From positions 1-64,000 of the forward strand of contig CAKOYD010000004.1 of NCBI GenBank assembly GCA_934130545.1: a DNA stretch of 64,000 bases. The letters run 5' to 3'. The notes under the pieces are model-generated. The model ran no database searches. It was not told the DNA's origin and saw nothing but the letters and a program-made list of their open reading frames with translations. This document shows, one piece after another, positions 51,570-60,287 of this stretch. The translations under genes and the position numbers were made by a program. Source of the DNA: an uncultured Bacilli bacterium. Its GTDB lineage: Bacteria; Bacillota_I; Bacilli_A; RF39; UBA660. Every line of letters starts with the position of its first letter. Position 1 is the stretch's first letter.

Positions 51570-52055
51570 TTACTCTATTGTAGTAATTAAATTCTTCGTA
51601 TTAGGTAAAGATAAATTATTATCTTCTGTACCAGATGCTCCAACATTTAATACTACTTCACTAGTACCATCATTATATATATAAACCATTCTATTAATAG
51701 TTTCACTAGCACTAATCGTTCCACTAGTAGCAGCATTTTGAGTAGCTCTAACACTGTCAAGACTACCATCAATTAATTCATACCAACAAGCATAATTTAA
51801 TGTTTTAGAAGTTGAATTAGTAATATTTAATTCTATACTAATACTCTCTCCTGGAAGAACACCAACAACATGTCCCTCATCCAAAGTAATTACCTTATTA
51901 ATAGTATTTACTGTATTAATCTTAACAACATTATTAACTGAATAATTATAACTATAATAAGAATAAGTAGTATATATACCTACTCCTATTAAACCAACTA
52001 TTAAAGTAACAACTAGTATTAAATATTTTAAAGGAATCTTTTTAATCTTTTTCAT
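51570..52055 (-). CDS. Exported protein with beta-rich domain, unknown
   Basis: A 161-residue protein with a basic start and one hydrophobic segment (YLILVVTLIVGLIGVGIYTT), then an outer domain rich in beta-forming and Ser/Thr/Asn residues (LPGESISIELNITNSTSKTL, ASETINRMVYIYNDGTSEVV). The pattern resembles the SipW/TasA-like exported proteins, like the gene at 53290, with which it may have common origin; it lacks a typical cleavage motif. AGGAG precedes the ATG. It lies between ybeY and rnr. Function unknown. Confidence 0.6.
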   Translation of the reverse strand: MKKIKKIPLKYLILVVTLIVGLIGVGIYTTYSYYSYNYSVNNVVKINTVNTINKVITLDEGHVVGVLPGESISIELNITNSTSKTLNYACWYELIDGSLDSVRATQNAATSGTISASETINRMVYIYNDGTSEVVLNVGASGTEDNNLSLPNTKNLITTIE

Positions 52056-52111
52056 ACCAAATGCTCCTATCTAACTACTATAATGATAGCATAAATCAAA
52101 CTAATTGGCAA

Positions 52112-52139
52112 TCAAAAAGAATCAATTTATTTAAATTGA
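52112..52139 (-). terminator. Terminator after ybeY
   Basis: Stem TCAATTTA / TAAATTGA followed by TTCTTTTTG on the minus strand. Confidence 0.65.
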
Positions 52140-52180
52140 CTCTCCGAGTTTATTTTAACATATAGTTTAAAAATACGTTT

Positions 52181-52627
52181 TTACTTAGACTCTCTTGTAA
52201 TACCATAACCATCTAGTAACTCATTTTGTTTACCAAACATAACCTTTTCATCTTCTTCTTCCATATGATCATATCCAAGAAGATGTAAAATACCATGTGT
52301 TGCTAAGAAAAATACTTCTCTCTTAACTGAATGATTATATAACTCTGCTTGTTCTATAGCTTTTTCATAAGATATATAAATATCTCCTAAAAGTCTAAAA
52401 TCTTCATAAACAACATCCATATTATCTTCAAGAGCAAAACTAATAACATCAGTCTCTCTATCTACATTACGATACTCACGATTTATCTTTCTTATTTCTT
52501 CATTATCAATAAATATTATATTAAATACAGCATTCTCTATATCTAATTTCTTAACTACATATTTAATATAATCCTCTAACTCACTAGTATTAATATCATT
52601 ATTAGTATTATTAAATATCTCAAACAT
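52181..52627 (-). CDS. ybeY: Endoribonuclease YbeY (rRNA maturation)
   Basis: YbeY is a zinc endoribonuclease needed for 16S rRNA 3'-end maturation and ribosome quality control. The 148-residue protein carries the family zinc motif ATHGILHLLGYDHMEEED (H3xH5xH) and EYRNVDRETDVISFALEDN. Start ATG 52627, with AGGAGA upstream. It follows the VanZ-family gene by nine bases. Confidence 0.95.
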   Translation of the reverse strand: MFEIFNNTNNDINTSELEDYIKYVVKKLDIENAVFNIIFIDNEEIRKINREYRNVDRETDVISFALEDNMDVVYEDFRLLGDIYISYEKAIEQAELYNHSVKREVFFLATHGILHLLGYDHMEEEDEKVMFGKQNELLDGYGITRESK

Positions 52628-52636
52628 ATATATCTC

Positions 52637-53254
52637 CTATCTAAACCATCCAATAGCATCAATATTGAATGAATATATAAGTATTATACACAATATTAAA
52701 ATAAAAATAAAGTTAATAAATGAATCTCTCTTCATAAATTTAGGAAGCCTACTCTCTATTGCCGATAAAGCAACATAAATTAAGAAACCGCAAAAACCAC
52801 CAACAACATTTAATATTACATCATCTATATCAAATACTCTACCTATCTTTAATTGTACTAACTCAATAGTTAAACTAACTATTAAAGTTAGTACAAGAGG
52901 ATAACCAACCTTATTAGCCTTTAAATAATAAGATACAAAGAACCCAAAAGGTAAAAACATAAGTATATTACCAACCACATTCTTAACAAACTTAGGACTA
53001 CCAAAACTATACCTAAACATTTCTTTAAAAGGCACTAAATTAACCCCACCATAATTAACATCCTGATAAGTAACAACATAATATAAACATAATATATATA
53101 TCATAAATATTAATGCTAATAATTCTCTATGAAATACAAGCTTCTTATTATATTTTATTAAATAAGCTATTCTAAAAGAAGACACTATGACAGTAATAAG
53201 CACTATCATAGGCCATATATTCATTACATTATCTAATAATAAAACCTTAAACAT
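52637..53254 (-). CDS. VanZ-family membrane protein
   Basis: A 205-residue membrane protein of the VanZ family, with five or six helices. The family core is VNLVPFKEMFRYSFGSPKFV, NVVGNILMFLPFGFFVSYYL and LTIELVQLKIGRVFDIDDVI, then LNVVGGFCGF. VanZ of enterococci gives low-level teicoplanin resistance by an unknown mechanism, but most chromosomal members have no known role. ATG 53254 is chosen because AGGA is nine bases before it. It is upstream of ybeY. Confidence 0.86.
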   Translation of the reverse strand: MFKVLLLDNVMNIWPMIVLITVIVSSFRIAYLIKYNKKLVFHRELLALIFMIYILCLYYVVTYQDVNYGGVNLVPFKEMFRYSFGSPKFVKNVVGNILMFLPFGFFVSYYLKANKVGYPLVLTLIVSLTIELVQLKIGRVFDIDDVILNVVGGFCGFLIYVALSAIESRLPKFMKRDSFINFIFILILCIILIYSFNIDAIGWFR

Positions 53255-53289
53255 AACTATCATTCCTAACTAAATATATAATAACATTG

Positions 53290-54204
53290 CTATACTTTTT
53301 TTTTCAAAACAAATTGAATATAATCACTACCATCTGTTGACTGAGAAAATTTTAAATAATCTATTCCTATAACGCTTGTTGAAGTTAAATCAAAAGAAAT
53401 AGTCCCTGAAGAAGTTTTTGCATTACTCCAAACAATTTTTCTATCTAAAACCACTGAAACGTCATCTTCACTAGAATCATTATATACGCTAATTTCTAAT
53501 CGATAACTTCCTGATTCAAACCCACTAAGCTCAATATAATTCTCTACATCGCCCTCTAATACATTGCTTTTCCAAATTCCACTTGTACTGTTATATATAA
53601 ATGGCCATGTTTCATCATTCGATACAGTATACTTACTACTATCAACAATCTCGTATGTTCCAGCTCCAACAACAGTACCAACACTATCATCTACATTTCT
53701 AACAGCAATACCAGTAGAAGTTAAACTAGCAGAAAACTTTTTATTTAAAATATCAGATGAACTAGTATTACTATTTATCCATAATTTTATAGTAAATGTT
53801 CTAGAAGAACCAGGGTTTAATATAACATCTCTAATAATAATATTACTGTCAGTTGATAAAGCAGCAGGATTCTCTCCATCCATAGATACTCTAATTAAAT
53901 CACTACTAATAGTACTATCACTAGAAGGATCTAATATAACATTAAACTTGTATGCTAATGTTCCAATATTAGTTATAGTAATAGTACTATCACTTTGACT
54001 CATGCCATCTGTATCAGTCATTGGATATGCATTATCTAAAATAATACTAGTATTACTATAACTTAACTTTAATGTTCCAGTACCATAACTTTGTACAATA
54101 GAGCTTACTTCATTAGTAAACAAAGCATAAGTTTCTTTACCAATAGACACTAATAACACTAAAACAAGTAGTGATAATAATAACTTTTTATTTCTTCCTT
54201 CCAT
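53290..54204 (-). CDS. SipW-type signal peptide protein (TasA-like), unknown
   Basis: A 304-residue exported protein starting with NKKLLLSLLVLVLLVSIGKE followed by TYALFTNEVSS, the SipW-dependent signal peptide pattern of TasA/camelysin-type proteins. Two Ser/Thr-rich beta domains follow (STITITNIGTLAYKFNVILD, LNPGSSRTFTIKLWINSNTS; then YRLEISVYNDSSEDDVSVVL). TasA-type proteins form surface fibres; this one may be a surface or matrix protein. No signal peptidase gene is in the window. GGGTGAAA precedes the ATG. It is divergent from the 54313 gene. Confidence 0.7.
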   Translation of the reverse strand: MEGRNKKLLLSLLVLVLLVSIGKETYALFTNEVSSIVQSYGTGTLKLSYSNTSIILDNAYPMTDTDGMSQSDSTITITNIGTLAYKFNVILDPSSDSTISSDLIRVSMDGENPAALSTDSNIIIRDVILNPGSSRTFTIKLWINSNTSSSDILNKKFSASLTSTGIAVRNVDDSVGTVVGAGTYEIVDSSKYTVSNDETWPFIYNSTSGIWKSNVLEGDVENYIELSGFESGSYRLEISVYNDSSEDDVSVVLDRKIVWSNAKTSSGTISFDLTSTSVIGIDYLKFSQSTDGSDYIQFVLKKKV

Positions 54205-54312
54205 TCTATTTCACCCTATCCTATCTATTAATAATTTTATCAAAACTACAAATATATATCAAGTAATTTAACAAAAAAAATTATTTTACATACATTATCA
54301 TAGGTGAATGTA

Positions 54313-54750
54313 ATGAACATTAGTAAATTTGGTAATGACTATTTAATTAAAATATATAAGGAAGAAATAAAAGATATTGATATCTATGATATAGATGATA
54401 TCTATACTTTAATTAAATTAATTATTAAAAAAATAATTAAGAATAATAATATATCCGGTAATTACCAAATAAATATTTATACTAATGACATATATGGCAT
54501 GATAATAGAATTTAATAAAATAAAAGAAAATAGTTATATTGACCTAAAAATCAATATAACTATAGATAGTATCTTTCTCTATAAAACTAATAATAATTAC
54601 TTAAATACTAATAACACTATCTATTACTATAAGAATAATTATTATATCTTACCTAAAGATAATAATATAAACTTACTAGAAGTAGAAGAAGTATTATACG
54701 GTAATATTGTTAAAGAAATATTAGCTAAAGGTATTAAAGTAAAATTATAA
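54313..54750 (+). CDS. Small unknown protein, Asn/Ile/Tyr-rich
   Basis: A 145-residue protein that I do not recognise. It is very rich in Asn, Ile, Lys and Tyr, reflecting the AT bias, and lacks signal peptide and membrane segments. The start (NISKFGNDYLIKIYKEEIKD) looks like a small mixed alpha/beta fold. AGGTGA lies just before ATG 54313; an in-frame GTG at 54304 is part of that site. It is a plus-strand gene divergent from the TasA-like gene. Confidence 0.55.
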   Translation: MNISKFGNDYLIKIYKEEIKDIDIYDIDDIYTLIKLIIKKIIKNNNISGNYQINIYTNDIYGMIIEFNKIKENSYIDLKINITIDSIFLYKTNNNYLNTNNTIYYYKNNYYILPKDNNINLLEVEEVLYGNIVKEILAKGIKVKL

Positions 54751-54754
54751 CATC

Positions 54755-54853
54755 TCACATTTTTCCATACTTTTCAACACCAAATTATCACATTTTTCCG
54801 ACTATTTTTACCACACTTTTTCACATTTTCCCAAAAAAACTAAATTTCTATAA
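54755..54853 (-). repeat. 33-bp tandem repeat, three degenerate copies
   Basis: TCACATTTTTCC or its close variant recurs at 54755, 54788 and 54821, exactly 33 bases apart. On the minus strand 33 bases would encode an 11-residue repeat (segments like SMEKCE, VKKCGKN), a pattern seen in the tails of some DNA-binding proteins. It directly follows the broken gene at 54848. Confidence 0.6.
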
Positions 54854-55170
54854 TGATTTATACTTTTGATTTCTAGCATTAACACTATTTTTATTTGTAT
54901 ACTCTAGTTTACTTTCTTTAATTAAAGGTCTTAAAATCTTATAAGCAGCATAACTTTTTGAAGAAATATTTAAATATTCACGTATTTGATTTGCAGTGCG
55001 TGGAATTTTACAATACAACAAAACATCACAAAAAATTTTTTGTTCCATTATTTTTTGTGTATCATTTGTGTCGATTTGTATATCACTTTGTGTATCACTT
55101 GTATCAATTTGTGCATCACTTGTGTCGGTTTGTGTATCACAATTAACAAAACTATTTCTAAAAATTACTC
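54848..55170 (-). pseudogene. Fragment of a gene ending in a winged-helix domain
   Basis: The last ~66 codons (from ATG 55048) read KIPRTANQIREYLNISSKSY, then LRPLIKESKLEYT and ARNQKYKSL, the winged-helix end common in AlbA_2/Schlafen-type ATP-binding proteins and in some Fic proteins. The frame stays open upstream to about 55170 through a run of heptapeptides (IDTSDTQ-like) encoded by 21-bp repeats, but has no ATG, GTG or TTG there. The catalytic N-terminal part is absent. It is either a remnant or a short DNA-binding protein from the internal ATG. Confidence 0.55.
55054..55140 (-). repeat. 21-bp tandem repeat (heptapeptide coding)
   Basis: Units of the form TTTGTGTATCACTTGTGTC (plus strand) repeat about four times, some partial. 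In the frame of the 54848 fragment each unit encodes seven residues (T/I-D-T-S/N-D-T/A-Q). Confidence 0.8.
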
Positions 55171-55180
55171 TAACAATTAC

Positions 55181-55204
55181 AAAAAGCCTCCGTTATAGAG
55201 GCTT
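55181..55204 (-). terminator. Terminator of the HIRAN gene
   Basis: Stem AAGCCTC / GAGGCTT followed by TTTGTAA on the minus strand. Confidence 0.75.
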
Positions 55205-55214
55205 AACTACAATA

Positions 55215-55895
55215 TTAAATATCAAGAATTAACTTAACATTAGCAGTTATATTTTCATCACTTAACTGTGATTCTAAATTTAAACTTTGAATCATTGCAG
55301 AATATTCAACACCATTATTTAGTTTTTCTAATAATTCTTTACAATAATATCTCGGAACATAACCCAAATGAAATACTTTATCATTTTCTTTAAAAATAAT
55401 TTTAATTGCATTTTTATCGTTAATATTATTAGGTTCTGGTTCTAAATACAATTTTTTATTAACTCTAAGATAATCTTTACACTCATTAATATCCTTACAA
55501 TGACTTGTTCCAGCTACATCAAACTCAATCTTACTTGAATCAAAAGAAGGAACAAATTCATAATTATCAGTAATAGTTCTACCTCTTGTTGCTCTTAAAA
55601 TCTCAAAATCATCAGAATCTTTTTCCAAATTATAACAATTAAGTATTTCTAAATAATCAGGCCTTGTTTCATTAGGTAATCGTGTTAAAATATTTGTAAA
55701 TAAACGTTTACTTTCATATGTTTTTTTTAAATCTTCAAATCCAGGAAAATATTTAAAACCAACTTTTTTAGCATCATCTAATTCTGGATTAACATAACTA
55801 AACTTATATATATTACCATTTCTACATAATACTCCAACCTTATATCTTCTTCTAGAAATTGGCTCTTTCCAAATTAACCACAACTCATTTTTCAT
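55215..55895 (-). CDS. HIRAN-domain protein, partner of the HipA-like kinase
   Basis: A 226-residue protein. The C-terminal part (about 128-200) is a HIRAN domain: FDVAGTSHCKDINECKDYLR, KKLYLEPEPNNINDKNAIKI, HLGYVPRYYCKELLEKL. HIRAN domains bind DNA ends in HLTF and occur in bacteria beside nucleases and kinases. The N-terminal part (LWLIWKEPISRRRYKVGVLC, FKYFPGFEDLKKTYESK) resembles the beta-rich start of HipA-associated proteins. It lies ten bases after the HipA-like gene, with GAGGTG before the ATG, so both are in one operon. Confidence 0.8.
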   Translation of the reverse strand: MKNELWLIWKEPISRRRYKVGVLCRNGNIYKFSYVNPELDDAKKVGFKYFPGFEDLKKTYESKRLFTNILTRLPNETRPDYLEILNCYNLEKDSDDFEILRATRGRTITDNYEFVPSFDSSKIEFDVAGTSHCKDINECKDYLRVNKKLYLEPEPNNINDKNAIKIIFKENDKVFHLGYVPRYYCKELLEKLNNGVEYSAMIQSLNLESQLSDENITANVKLILDI

Positions 55896-55905
55896 CTCTC
55901 ACACC

Positions 55906-56763
55906 TCATTTAATTATACTTAATAATATGTCTCTCCGCTTAATTAAGTATAGTATTATATAATCTTTGTGTTTATTAGTCAACAATTCAGCAGGTATTT
56001 TATTCACTATTGTTTCTATTATTTCATCTGTTAAACTATTAAGTTTGTCTATCTCAGGAACAACTAGCATAGGAAAATTATCATATAAGAATTGTACCAA
56101 TTCAAAATGTTTATACTTTTCTTTATTATTTTCTTTATATATCAATGTTTTACTTCTTCGAACATATGAATCAAAATCCTTTATTCCTTCATAATACTTT
56201 TGTGCATTACCTAAATTTCTAAATTCTCTTAACAAACTATCCCCATTATCATACAATGGAGATATATATGACTTACCTTGTTTTTCAATAATTCCCCAAT
56301 TCTCTTCATGTCTATCCTGCTCTCCAATTAAAGCATCAAAAATCATTATTCTAATAAAACCTTTAAACAATTCTTCATCTATATCATCTAGTATCATTTT
56401 TATATTTGATACAGTATAATAATTTTTTCTTTCACTTAACTCCTTATTTAAATACGCAACTATATCCGTATGTGGTGCTGTAAATCTATTAGAGAAATAA
56501 TAATTTAAAACTCCAATTCTCCCAGTATTATCATATGCCAAATCTATTTTTGCGCATTCAAAACCAAGTATCTTTGCAATTTCATATGCAATTTTTTCAG
56601 AACAAGCTTCACTACAGTCATAATCTTCTCTTTCATACTTAAACATAGCAATTTCATTTTTGTTATTTATTGCAAGCAATTTTTTCCTTGAACCACGAAC
56701 AATAGGAATATCTTGTAAAAACTCAAAATCATTTCCTACCCTTTTAATTTTATATTCTTCCAT
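55906..56763 (-). CDS. HipA-like protein kinase
   Basis: A 285-residue HipA-fold kinase, short compared with E. coli HipA (440) and lacking its N-terminal subdomain. A lysine-bearing strand near EIAMFKYEREDYD is followed by CSEKIAYEIAKILGFECAKI; the catalytic loop is DALIGEQDRHEENWGI with aspartate and asparagine in D-R-H-x-x-N, and the metal site is ISPLYDNGDSLL (D-N-G). HipA kinases phosphorylate tRNA synthetases or other targets and act as toxins. No HipB-type antitoxin is present; a HIRAN gene follows instead. AAGGTGG precedes the ATG. Confidence 0.85.
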   Translation of the reverse strand: MEEYKIKRVGNDFEFLQDIPIVRGSRKKLLAINNKNEIAMFKYEREDYDCSEACSEKIAYEIAKILGFECAKIDLAYDNTGRIGVLNYYFSNRFTAPHTDIVAYLNKELSERKNYYTVSNIKMILDDIDEELFKGFIRIMIFDALIGEQDRHEENWGIIEKQGKSYISPLYDNGDSLLREFRNLGNAQKYYEGIKDFDSYVRRSKTLIYKENNKEKYKHFELVQFLYDNFPMLVVPEIDKLNSLTDEIIETIVNKIPAELLTNKHKDYIILYLIKRRDILLSIIK

Positions 56764-56842
56764 AAAACCACCTTACTATATTAAGTATAGCATAATATTT
56801 TATTTTTAAATACATGATTAACAACATTTAATAAAAATTTAC

Positions 56843-56870
56843 AAAAAAGATCCTACCTTAGTAGAATCTA
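56843..56870 (-). terminator. Terminator of nusB-xseA-xseB
   Basis: Nine-bp stem AGATTCTAC / GTAGGATCT with loop TAAG, followed by TTTTTTG on the minus strand. Confidence 0.8.
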
Positions 56871-57110
56871 TTCAGCACTTTCATCAACATTAAAATCTTT
56901 AAGTTCTCCATTATCTGCTAAAATCTTATTTACTTTATCAGATACTTCAGTTAATTTATTATTACAATCTTTTACTAATTCCATAGCCTTAGTATATTTA
57001 TTAATTGCATCATCTAAATTAACTTCTCCAGACTCTAATTCTTTAACAATACTTTCTAATTCTTTTATTTTATCTTCAAAACTTATATCTTTATCTTTTT
57101 TCTTATCCAT
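56868..57110 (-). CDS. xseB: Exodeoxyribonuclease VII small subunit
   Basis: An 80-residue all-helical XseB: FEDKIKELESIVKELESGEV followed by NLDDAINKYTKAMELVKDC. Several copies assemble with one XseA to form exonuclease VII, which degrades single-stranded DNA in both directions. The ATG overlaps the xseA stop (TAATG). Confidence 0.94.
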   Translation of the reverse strand: MDKKKDKDISFEDKIKELESIVKELESGEVNLDDAINKYTKAMELVKDCNNKLTEVSDKVNKILADNGELKDFNVDESAE

Positions 57111-58378
57111 TAATTTTCACTCACCTTTACTACCTTAGAATATATATTACCATCTTTTAGATTAATAACTATATCATCATTATCTTTAACATTAGCTATA
57201 CTAGATACTACTACATTATCTTTCTTAACAATACCATATCCTCTATTTAAAGTACTAATTGGATTTAATACTTCTAACTTTTCAGTCAATCCTAACAAAG
57301 CTTGTTCTTTAAACTTATATAACATACTAGGATTAGTTAATATATAAGAATTACTACTCTTAAATAATCTAACTTTATTATTATCAATAACTATATTAAT
57401 CTCTTTATTTAGTTTATCTATTAAATTATCTAATTTTTGTTCTAATATTTCATACATAGCAGTTGGTTTCTTTAATATATAACTATTTGCTACATTACTA
57501 ATTCTAGTTTGATAATTATTGATAGTATTATTAATAGCTTGATAACTTCTTCCTTTAGCAGTTTCTAAATAATTTAATATTGTACTAGTATCCGGTACTG
57601 CTAACTCTGCTGCCGCTGTTGGTGTTGGAGCTCTTAAATCTGCTACAAAGTCTGCAATTGTAAAATCTATTTCATGTCCTACCGCACTAATAACTGGTAC
57701 TTTTGAATTATATATTGCTCTAGCAACTATCTCTTCATTAAATGGCCATAAGTCCTCTAAAGAACCACCACCACGACCAACTATCAAAGTATCTATATCA
57801 TAAGTATTAGCTAACTCTATCTTCTTAACTATATCTGCTGCAGCATCATTCCCCTGTACTAAAGCCGGAAATAGTATCGTTTCACATATAGGATATCTTC
57901 TCTTAATAGTTGTTAATATATCTCTAATAGCCGCTCCTGTTGAAGCAGTAACTATTCCAATCTTCTTAGGCATTCTAGGTATTCTTTTTTTATGTTCCGG
58001 ATTAAATAATCCTTCTTTAGCTAAATCTTTCTTTAACTTCTCAAAAGCAACATATAAATTACCAATACCATCTTCTGCCATATTCTCAACATATATCTGA
58101 TAAGAACCAGTCTGTTCATAAACACTAATTCTACCTACTACTAAAACCTTCATCCCATCACAAGGCATAAACTTTAAATTACCTGTATGATAAGAAAACA
58201 TAACCGCATTTAATCTACTAGTTTCATCTTTTAAAGTAAAATAATAATGTCCTCTTGTATGTGCCTTAAAATTAGATATTTCCCCCTTTAAATATACCAT
58301 TCTTAAATTAGTATCATTCTCAAACTTAGTCTTTAAATATCTATTTAATTCACTAATAGTTATATAATTATTGTTCAT
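57110..58378 (-). CDS. xseA: Exodeoxyribonuclease VII large subunit
   Basis: A 422-residue XseA. The N-terminal OB fold (YITISELNRYLKTKFENDTN, VYLKGEISNFKAHTRGHYYF) is followed by the catalytic domain (PKKIGIVTASTGAAIRDILT, TLIVGRGGGSLEDLWPFNEE, ISAVGHEIDFTIADFVADLR) and a coiled-coil region that binds XseB. It overlaps nusB by 11 bases and xseB by one, so the three genes are translationally coupled. Confidence 0.96.
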   Translation of the reverse strand: MNNNYITISELNRYLKTKFENDTNLRMVYLKGEISNFKAHTRGHYYFTLKDETSRLNAVMFSYHTGNLKFMPCDGMKVLVVGRISVYEQTGSYQIYVENMAEDGIGNLYVAFEKLKKDLAKEGLFNPEHKKRIPRMPKKIGIVTASTGAAIRDILTTIKRRYPICETILFPALVQGNDAAADIVKKIELANTYDIDTLIVGRGGGSLEDLWPFNEEIVARAIYNSKVPVISAVGHEIDFTIADFVADLRAPTPTAAAELAVPDTSTILNYLETAKGRSYQAINNTINNYQTRISNVANSYILKKPTAMYEILEQKLDNLIDKLNKEINIVIDNNKVRLFKSSNSYILTNPSMLYKFKEQALLGLTEKLEVLNPISTLNRGYGIVKKDNVVVSSIANVKDNDDIVINLKDGNIYSKVVKVSEN

Positions 58379-58781
58379 TATCTACCCTACTATGATAAAC
58401 CTTATCAAGAGCACCATTAATCATCTTACAAACACTATCATCAGAATAACTCTTGGCAAGTTCTACTGCTTCATCAATACTAACTAAACTAGGTACATCA
58501 GTATATAATAATTCATAGATAGCAATTCTTAAAATAGCTTGATCAGTTAACCCTAATCTATCTATTGTCCAATTATCTAAATACTTATTAGCACACTCAT
58601 CTATCTCTTTAATATTCTCTACAACACCATGTACTAAATTAGTAATAAACTTACTCTTAACTCCAGTTTGTGAATCTATTATATTATCTATATCATAATC
58701 AATATTATTAGTCTCATACAACTTAATTTGATATAATATTGTCATTGCTTTATATCTTTGTTCATGTCTACTTAATTCCAT
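58368..58781 (-). CDS. nusB: Transcription antitermination factor NusB
   Basis: A 137-residue all-alpha NusB with ELSRHEQRYKAMTILYQIKL at the start, then VVENIKEIDECANKYLDNWT, and the C-terminal ILRIAIYELLYTDVPSLVSI with EAVELAKSYSDDSVCKMING. With NusE it binds boxA RNA in rRNA antitermination. TAGGTGAT precedes the ATG. First gene of nusB-xseA-xseB. Confidence 0.94.
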   Translation of the reverse strand: MELSRHEQRYKAMTILYQIKLYETNNIDYDIDNIIDSQTGVKSKFITNLVHGVVENIKEIDECANKYLDNWTIDRLGLTDQAILRIAIYELLYTDVPSLVSIDEAVELAKSYSDDSVCKMINGALDKVYHSRVDNEQ

Positions 58782-58962
58782 CTAAATCACCTACCAACTA
58801 AATCATAACATAAAATAAACATTTTGTTAACCATAAAACTCTATTTAAAGAAAAAAATATACATCTGAAGGCAACTAAACTATATATAAAAATGCCAGTC
58901 ACTAGCTAACATATATAACTCATCTTTTTCATTTTACATAAATATTAAACATATATTATTAT

Positions 58963-60249
58963 ATGAAAAGTAAATTTATTAAATCCACTATTATTCTCCT
59001 AATAGGAGGCTTATTAACTAAAATATTAAGTATGGTTATTAGAATATTTCTAACTAGAGCTATAACTACTAAAGGAATAGGATTATATATGTTAATCTTA
59101 CCAACATTTAATCTCTTTATTACTCTATCAACATTCTCATTACCAATATCTATATCTAAACTAATAAGTGAAAATAAAAAAAGAAGTAAAAATATCATTC
59201 TATCTATTATTCCTATATCTTTATTATATAACTTTATATTAATGTTTATATTAATTATTATTAGTCCCTTAATTAGTAAATACCTACTTAATAATACTAC
59301 TCTATACTATCCTGTTATGGCAATATCTTTAACCTTACCATTTATTTGTATTTCTAATATTATTAAAGGATACTTCTTTGGCAAAGAAAAAATGATTCCC
59401 TATACCATGTCTAATATTATCGAACAAATAGTAAGATTAATACTAACTATAACTCTTATTCCTAAACTAATGACTATTAATTTAACCATTGCTATTGTTG
59501 GAGTAGTCCTTATAAATATTGTAAGTGAATTATCTTCTACTATTACTATGATGTTGTTTATCCCTAAAGTAATAGACTTAAAAGTAGAAGACTTTAAATA
59601 TAATAAAGGTATATTTCGAGAAATATTAAACGTAAGTATTCCCACAACTAGTAGTCGACTAATAGGCTCAATTACCTACTTTCTAGAACCCATTATCTTA
59701 ACATATGTTTTATTACAAGTAGGATATACTAATGACTTTATAACTAATCAATATGGTATTATTAATGGTTATGTTTATCCTATCTTATTATTACCATCAT
59801 TCTTTACCATGGCTATATCTAATGCCCTCCTACCTGTTATGTCCAATAACTATAATAACAATAGAAAAACATATGCTAAAAATAAACTAAAACAAGCCAT
59901 TATTATTTCTCTCTTAGTAGGAGTACCTGCTACAATTATCTTAATGATATTCCCTGAATTCTTCTTAAAACTTATCTATAACACTACCCTAGGAAGTAAT
60001 TATATTAGAATAGTTGCACCTATATTTATCTTACACTATATTCAAGCGCCCCTAACAATAGCCCTCCAAGCAATGGGTAAATCAAAGATTGCCATGAAAG
60101 GTACACTATATGGATCAATAATAAGAACAATATTATTATTTACTACTAGTTATTTAAAAATAGGAATATGGGGATTAATAATAGCAACAACATCAAATAT
60201 TATATATGTAACTATTCAACATATTTATTATGTAAAAAAATATATATAA
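58963..60249 (+). CDS. SpoVB/MurJ-like lipid flippase
   Basis: A 428-residue membrane protein of the MOP/MATE-like polysaccharide flippase group (SpoVB, MurJ-type), with about 12 helices. The start KSTIILLIGGLLTKILSMVI, then TRAITTKGIGLYMLI and LPISISKLISENKKRSK, is typical of SpoVB. It may flip lipid II or another lipid-linked sugar. It is shorter than B. subtilis SpoVB (about 518). There is no ribosome binding site before the ATG at 58963, which has AT-rich -10-like sequence immediately upstream, so it may be leaderless. Confidence 0.85.
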   Translation: MKSKFIKSTIILLIGGLLTKILSMVIRIFLTRAITTKGIGLYMLILPTFNLFITLSTFSLPISISKLISENKKRSKNIILSIIPISLLYNFILMFILIIISPLISKYLLNNTTLYYPVMAISLTLPFICISNIIKGYFFGKEKMIPYTMSNIIEQIVRLILTITLIPKLMTINLTIAIVGVVLINIVSELSSTITMMLFIPKVIDLKVEDFKYNKGIFREILNVSIPTTSSRLIGSITYFLEPIILTYVLLQVGYTNDFITNQYGIINGYVYPILLLPSFFTMAISNALLPVMSNNYNNNRKTYAKNKLKQAIIISLLVGVPATIILMIFPEFFLKLIYNTTLGSNYIRIVAPIFILHYIQAPLTIALQAMGKSKIAMKGTLYGSIIRTILLFTTSYLKIGIWGLIIATTSNIIYVTIQHIYYVKKYI

Positions 60250-60275
60250 AAAACTAGAACTCAATGTCCTAGTTT
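60250..60275. terminator. Bidirectional terminator between the flippase and HMA-like genes
   Basis: Stem AAACTAG / CTAGTTT (60251-60257 with 60269-60275) with an A-run on one side and T-rich sequence on the other. Confidence 0.65.
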
Positions 60276-60287
60276 ATTTATTTTATA

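Noticed and set aside
54755..55140. Short tandem repeats as a CRISPR array
   Set aside because: The 33-bp and 21-bp units are contiguous with no unique spacers, and both fit peptide repeats of the decayed gene.
54958..55232. Plus-strand open frames rich in Cys/Val/Tyr over the 21-bp repeats
   Set aside because: They are repeat-driven shadows opposite the minus-strand fragment, without ribosome binding sites.
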